Assembly (NCBI GenBank): GCA_900551975.1
Contig: URYA01000068.1
Span: 1-8,004, forward strand
Direction of reading: 5' to 3'
DNA: 8,004 bases
Source: an uncultured Collinsella sp.
GTDB taxonomy: Bacteria > Actinomycetota > Coriobacteriia > Coriobacteriales > Coriobacteriaceae
Below, piece by piece: positions 6,180 through 8,004 of this stretch. The translations under genes and the position numbers were made by a program. The notes beneath the pieces were generated by a model. It was not told where the DNA came from. It did not search any database and saw only the letters and a list, made by a program, of their open reading frames with translations. Numbering within the stretch: the first letter of the stretch is position 1; every line of letters starts with the position of its first letter.

Positions 6180-6249
6180 TTATCTCTCATATTTTTCTCT
6201 CATCTTCCTGTCATCTCTCATATTAGAGACGAATGAGAGACGAGAGATA
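6180..6249. repeat. Repeat cluster 2: TTATCTCTC-type units in both orientations
   Basis: TTATCTCTC occurs at 6180-6188, the one-mismatch TTTTCTCTC at 6193-6201 and TCATCTCTC at 6211-6219. Complementary-orientation copies are GAGAGAC at 6235-6241 and GAGAGATA at 6242-6249. The outer TATCTCTC (6181-6188) and GAGAGATA (6242-6249) are perfect 8-base inverted arms. The inner TCTCTCAT (6214-6221) and ATGAGAGA (6233-6240) are another perfect pair. The unit is the same as in cluster 1, about 100 bases away across the promoter core. Confidence 0.8.
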
Positions 6250-6395
6250 CGCGAGTGATGGACGAGCGAGGATTTTCGGACGGTCGGATATCGAGAGTGT
6301 CCAATTTTCCACGCTCGTGCGGCGAGCACGCGGGACCTATGCCCAATCCGGCTGCATCGTCGTCAGTTCGCCGCAGAGCCGCGGCCCCATATGGG

Positions 6396-6401
6396 TATAC
6401 T
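6396..6401 (+). promoter_or_regulatory. Possible -10 box for the M16 peptidase gene
   Basis: TATACT lies 53 bases upstream of the peptidase ATG. No good -35 sits 16-18 bases further up (6373-6378 reads GCAGAG). The same hexamer occurs before the hypothetical gene at 3831-3836. It is supported only by the -10 match and position. Confidence 0.35.
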
Positions 6402-6421
6402 CTCGAGGATTCAACTCGATT

Positions 6422-6437
6422 CGCCCCCGCTGGGGCG
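6422..6437 (+). other. GC hairpin just upstream of peptidase ribosome site
   Basis: CGCCCC (6422-6427) and GGGGCG (6432-6437) form a perfect six-pair stem with loop CGCT. It ends three bases before the AAGGAG ribosome site at 6441-6446. In the mRNA it could modulate ribosome access, but there is no evidence of a riboswitch. Confidence 0.45.
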
Positions 6438-6453
6438 TCAAAGGAGACTGCAT

Positions 6454-8004
6454 ATGCCTACCACCTCAACCGACCCGCGCGCCGCTGCCGCCGCGCTGCT
6501 GGTGCCCGGCACCACCTGCCACGGCTTTACCGTCGAGCGCTGCGAGACCGTGCCCGAGCTCGACTCTGACGCTTACGTGCTGCGCCACACTGCCTCGGGT
6601 GCTCGCCTGCTGTACCTGGCGTGCGACGACGAAAACAAGGCCTTTGCCATTGGCTTTAAGACGCCGCCGGCCGATTCCACCGGCGTGTTCCATATTCTTG
6701 AGCACTCGGTGCTGTGCGGATCGGCTAAGTTCCCCGTCAAGGAGCCGTTTGTCGACCTGATCAAGAGCTCCATGCAGACGTTTCTCAACGCCATGACCTA
6801 CCCAGACAAGACCATCTACCCCGTTGCCACCACCAACGAGCAGGATCTGTACAACCTGATGGACGTGTACCTGGACGCGGTGTTCAACCCGGCCATCTAT
6901 ACCAAGCCGACCATTTTTGAGCAGGAGGGCTGGCACTACGAGCTGGACCTGCCGCAGGGCGCCGAAGGCGAGGGCGACGGCAGCGCCGCCAGACTGCGCG
7001 AGGGCACGCTGCGCTATAACGGCGTGGTGTTCAACGAGATGAAGGGTGCGCTGTCCGACCCCATGAGTGTGCTGGACGACGCCGTCAACGCCGCACTCTA
7101 TCCCGACACCGCCTATGCGCACGAGAGCGGCGGCGACCCGCGCGCGATTCCCGCGCTCACCTACGAGCAGTTCCTGGACACGCACGCGCGCCACTACAAT
7201 CCTTCCAACTCCTACATCACGCTCTACGGCGACCTGGACGTGGACCGCGCGCTGGCCTTTTTGGACGGGCGCTATCTGTCGCAGCCGAGTGCCGCAAGCC
7301 GGCACATGGACGCAGCCGTCGCCGCCGGCGAGGACCCGTCCACGCTGGCGCCCAATCCGCTGGGCGTGCAGGAGCCTGTGACCTGCGAGTATAAGCGCGT
7401 TGAGATGGCCACTACGCCCGAGAACGCCCTGGTGGGCCTGGGCCTGGTGCTGGGCAGCGCACTCGACCGTAAGCGCACGATCGCGGCGGACATCCTGTTC
7501 GAGGCACTGCTGGGTTCCAACGAGGCGCCGGTTAAGAAGGCCATTCTGGCCGCCGGCCTGGGCGGCAACGTGGTGAGCTACACCGCGGCCGAAAGCCTGC
7601 AGCCCTACGAGCTCATCATGCTGCAAAACGCGCAGCCCGGCGTGGCGCGCGAGCTGCGCCGCGTGTTCCAGGATGCCTGCCGCGACCTGTGCGAGCACGG
7701 CGTTCCGCGCGAGCGCCTGGAAGCCATCATCAGCAGCAACGATTACGACCTGCGCCAGCGCGACTACGGTATCGCCGACGGCGTGGCCATTGCGTGCGAC
7801 GCGCTGAGCACCTGGCTCTACGATGACGACGCCGCGACGCTGGCACTCAAGTACGGCCCGGTGTACGAGGAGCTGCGTGGCGAGCTGGATGGCAACTACT
7901 TTGAGGACCTGCTGCGCGAGCTGGTGCTGGAAAACGACCATATGGCACTGGTCGAACTGGTGCCGGTGGATGCCGCCGAGGGTTCGGAGGGTGCCGAAGC
8001 CGCC
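6454..8004 (+). CDS. M16 zinc metallopeptidase, presequence-protease (PreP/Cym1) type, partial
   Basis: 517 codons run open to the right edge. The start is ATG 6454 with AAGGAG at 6441-6446, seven bases away. The inverted zinc motif HILEH is at residues 80-84 (His80, catalytic Glu83, His84) inside GVFHILEHSVLCGS, a signature of the PreP/Cym1 branch of M16. The distal zinc ligand is Glu195 in NGVVFNEMKG. SMQTFLNAMTYPDKTIYPVA and HYNPSNSYITLYGD are also family-typical. An acidic, glycine-rich stretch near residues 168-184 lengthens the distance between the two zinc-site parts compared with the PreP proteins I remember. There is no signal peptide, so it is probably cytoplasmic, degrading short unfolded peptides. 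Family members are about 950-1000 residues, so roughly half is present: the first M16 domain and part of the second. GC-rich codon use here creates a long antisense open frame with no real content. Confidence 0.93.
   Translation, partial: MPTTSTDPRAAAAALLVPGTTCHGFTVERCETVPELDSDAYVLRHTASGARLLYLACDDENKAFAIGFKTPPADSTGVFHILEHSVLCGSAKFPVKEPFVDLIKSSMQTFLNAMTYPDKTIYPVATTNEQDLYNLMDVYLDAVFNPAIYTKPTIFEQEGWHYELDLPQGAEGEGDGSAARLREGTLRYNGVVFNEMKGALSDPMSVLDDAVNAALYPDTAYAHESGGDPRAIPALTYEQFLDTHARHYNPSNSYITLYGDLDVDRALAFLDGRYLSQPSAASRHMDAAVAAGEDPSTLAPNPLGVQEPVTCEYKRVEMATTPENALVGLGLVLGSALDRKRTIAADILFEALLGSNEAPVKKAILAAGLGGNVVSYTAAESLQPYELIMLQNAQPGVARELRRVFQDACRDLCEHGVPRERLEAIISSNDYDLRQRDYGIADGVAIACDALSTWLYDDDAATLALKYGPVYEELRGELDGNYFEDLLRELVLENDHMALVELVPVDAAEGSEGAEAA

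Larger units (their letters stand above)
5953..6453. other. 501-base divergent intergenic region with repeat clusters
   Basis: No protein gene is supported here. From left to right it holds the AlbA_2 gene ribosome site, a first cluster of TTATCTCTC-type repeats (6006-6083) and an AT-rich core. The core carries a leftward promoter (6106-6133) and a dyad (6131-6159). A second repeat cluster (6180-6249) follows, then about 140 bases of GC-rich sequence with nothing recognised, a -10-like box (6396-6401), a leader hairpin (6422-6437) and the peptidase ribosome site (6441-6446). Confidence 0.75.

Noticed and set aside
6006..6249. CRISPR array
   Set aside because: The units are only 7-9 bases, occur in both orientations and are separated by a few irregular bases. 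No repeat-spacer structure of normal size and no cas genes are present.
6466..7941. 491-residue open frame antisense to the M16 peptidase
   Set aside because: Its composition (many Val, Ala, Gln, His and Arg in repetitive runs) is the reverse-complement shadow of GC-rich codons. The sense strand has conserved zinc motifs and a good ribosome site.

Overview
The window looks like chromosomal DNA from a GC-rich actinobacterium, most likely a Coriobacteriia gut bacterium such as Collinsella. This is inferred from G/C-ending codon use, strong GGAG-type ribosome binding sites and protein flavour. No ribosomal marker is present to prove it. No transposase, integrase, phage structural gene or CRISPR array is visible.

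Layout. Minus strand 2-805: the 5' two-thirds or more of an EamA/DMT-family membrane transporter, cut by the left edge. Plus strand 1095-1169: a tRNA-Val(GAC) gene with its own promoter and intrinsic terminator. Plus 1464-2150: a protein with an N-terminal DUF5710 domain and two CxxC pairs. Minus 2596-3678 then 2189-2473: an HNH endonuclease with a probable PUA/SRA-like N-terminal domain, followed by a small zinc-ribbon protein, possibly co-transcribed. Plus 3894-4385: a helical hypothetical protein of 163 residues. Minus 4486-5952: a COG2865-type protein with Schlafen AlbA_2, GHKL-like ATPase and winged-helix domains. Plus 6454 to the right edge: the first 517 residues of an M16 zinc peptidase of the presequence-protease (PreP/Cym1) type.

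The most unusual stretch is the roughly 500-base intergenic region between the last two divergent genes (5953-6453). It holds two clusters of a short repeat, consensus TTATCTCTC and its complement GAGAGATAA. They flank an AT-rich core with a probable promoter for the AlbA_2 gene and a near-perfect dyad over that promoter's -35 box. One cluster includes a 14-bp inverted repeat built of two repeat units per arm. This looks like a multi-site operator or a structured leader. The winged-helix domain of the AlbA_2 protein makes autoregulation a reasonable, untested idea.

The HNH gene and the AlbA_2 gene resemble accessory or defence-associated families, lying among housekeeping genes (tRNA, transporter, peptidase). 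Whether they act together is not shown by the sequence. They are separated by a hypothetical gene on the other strand and so are not one operon.
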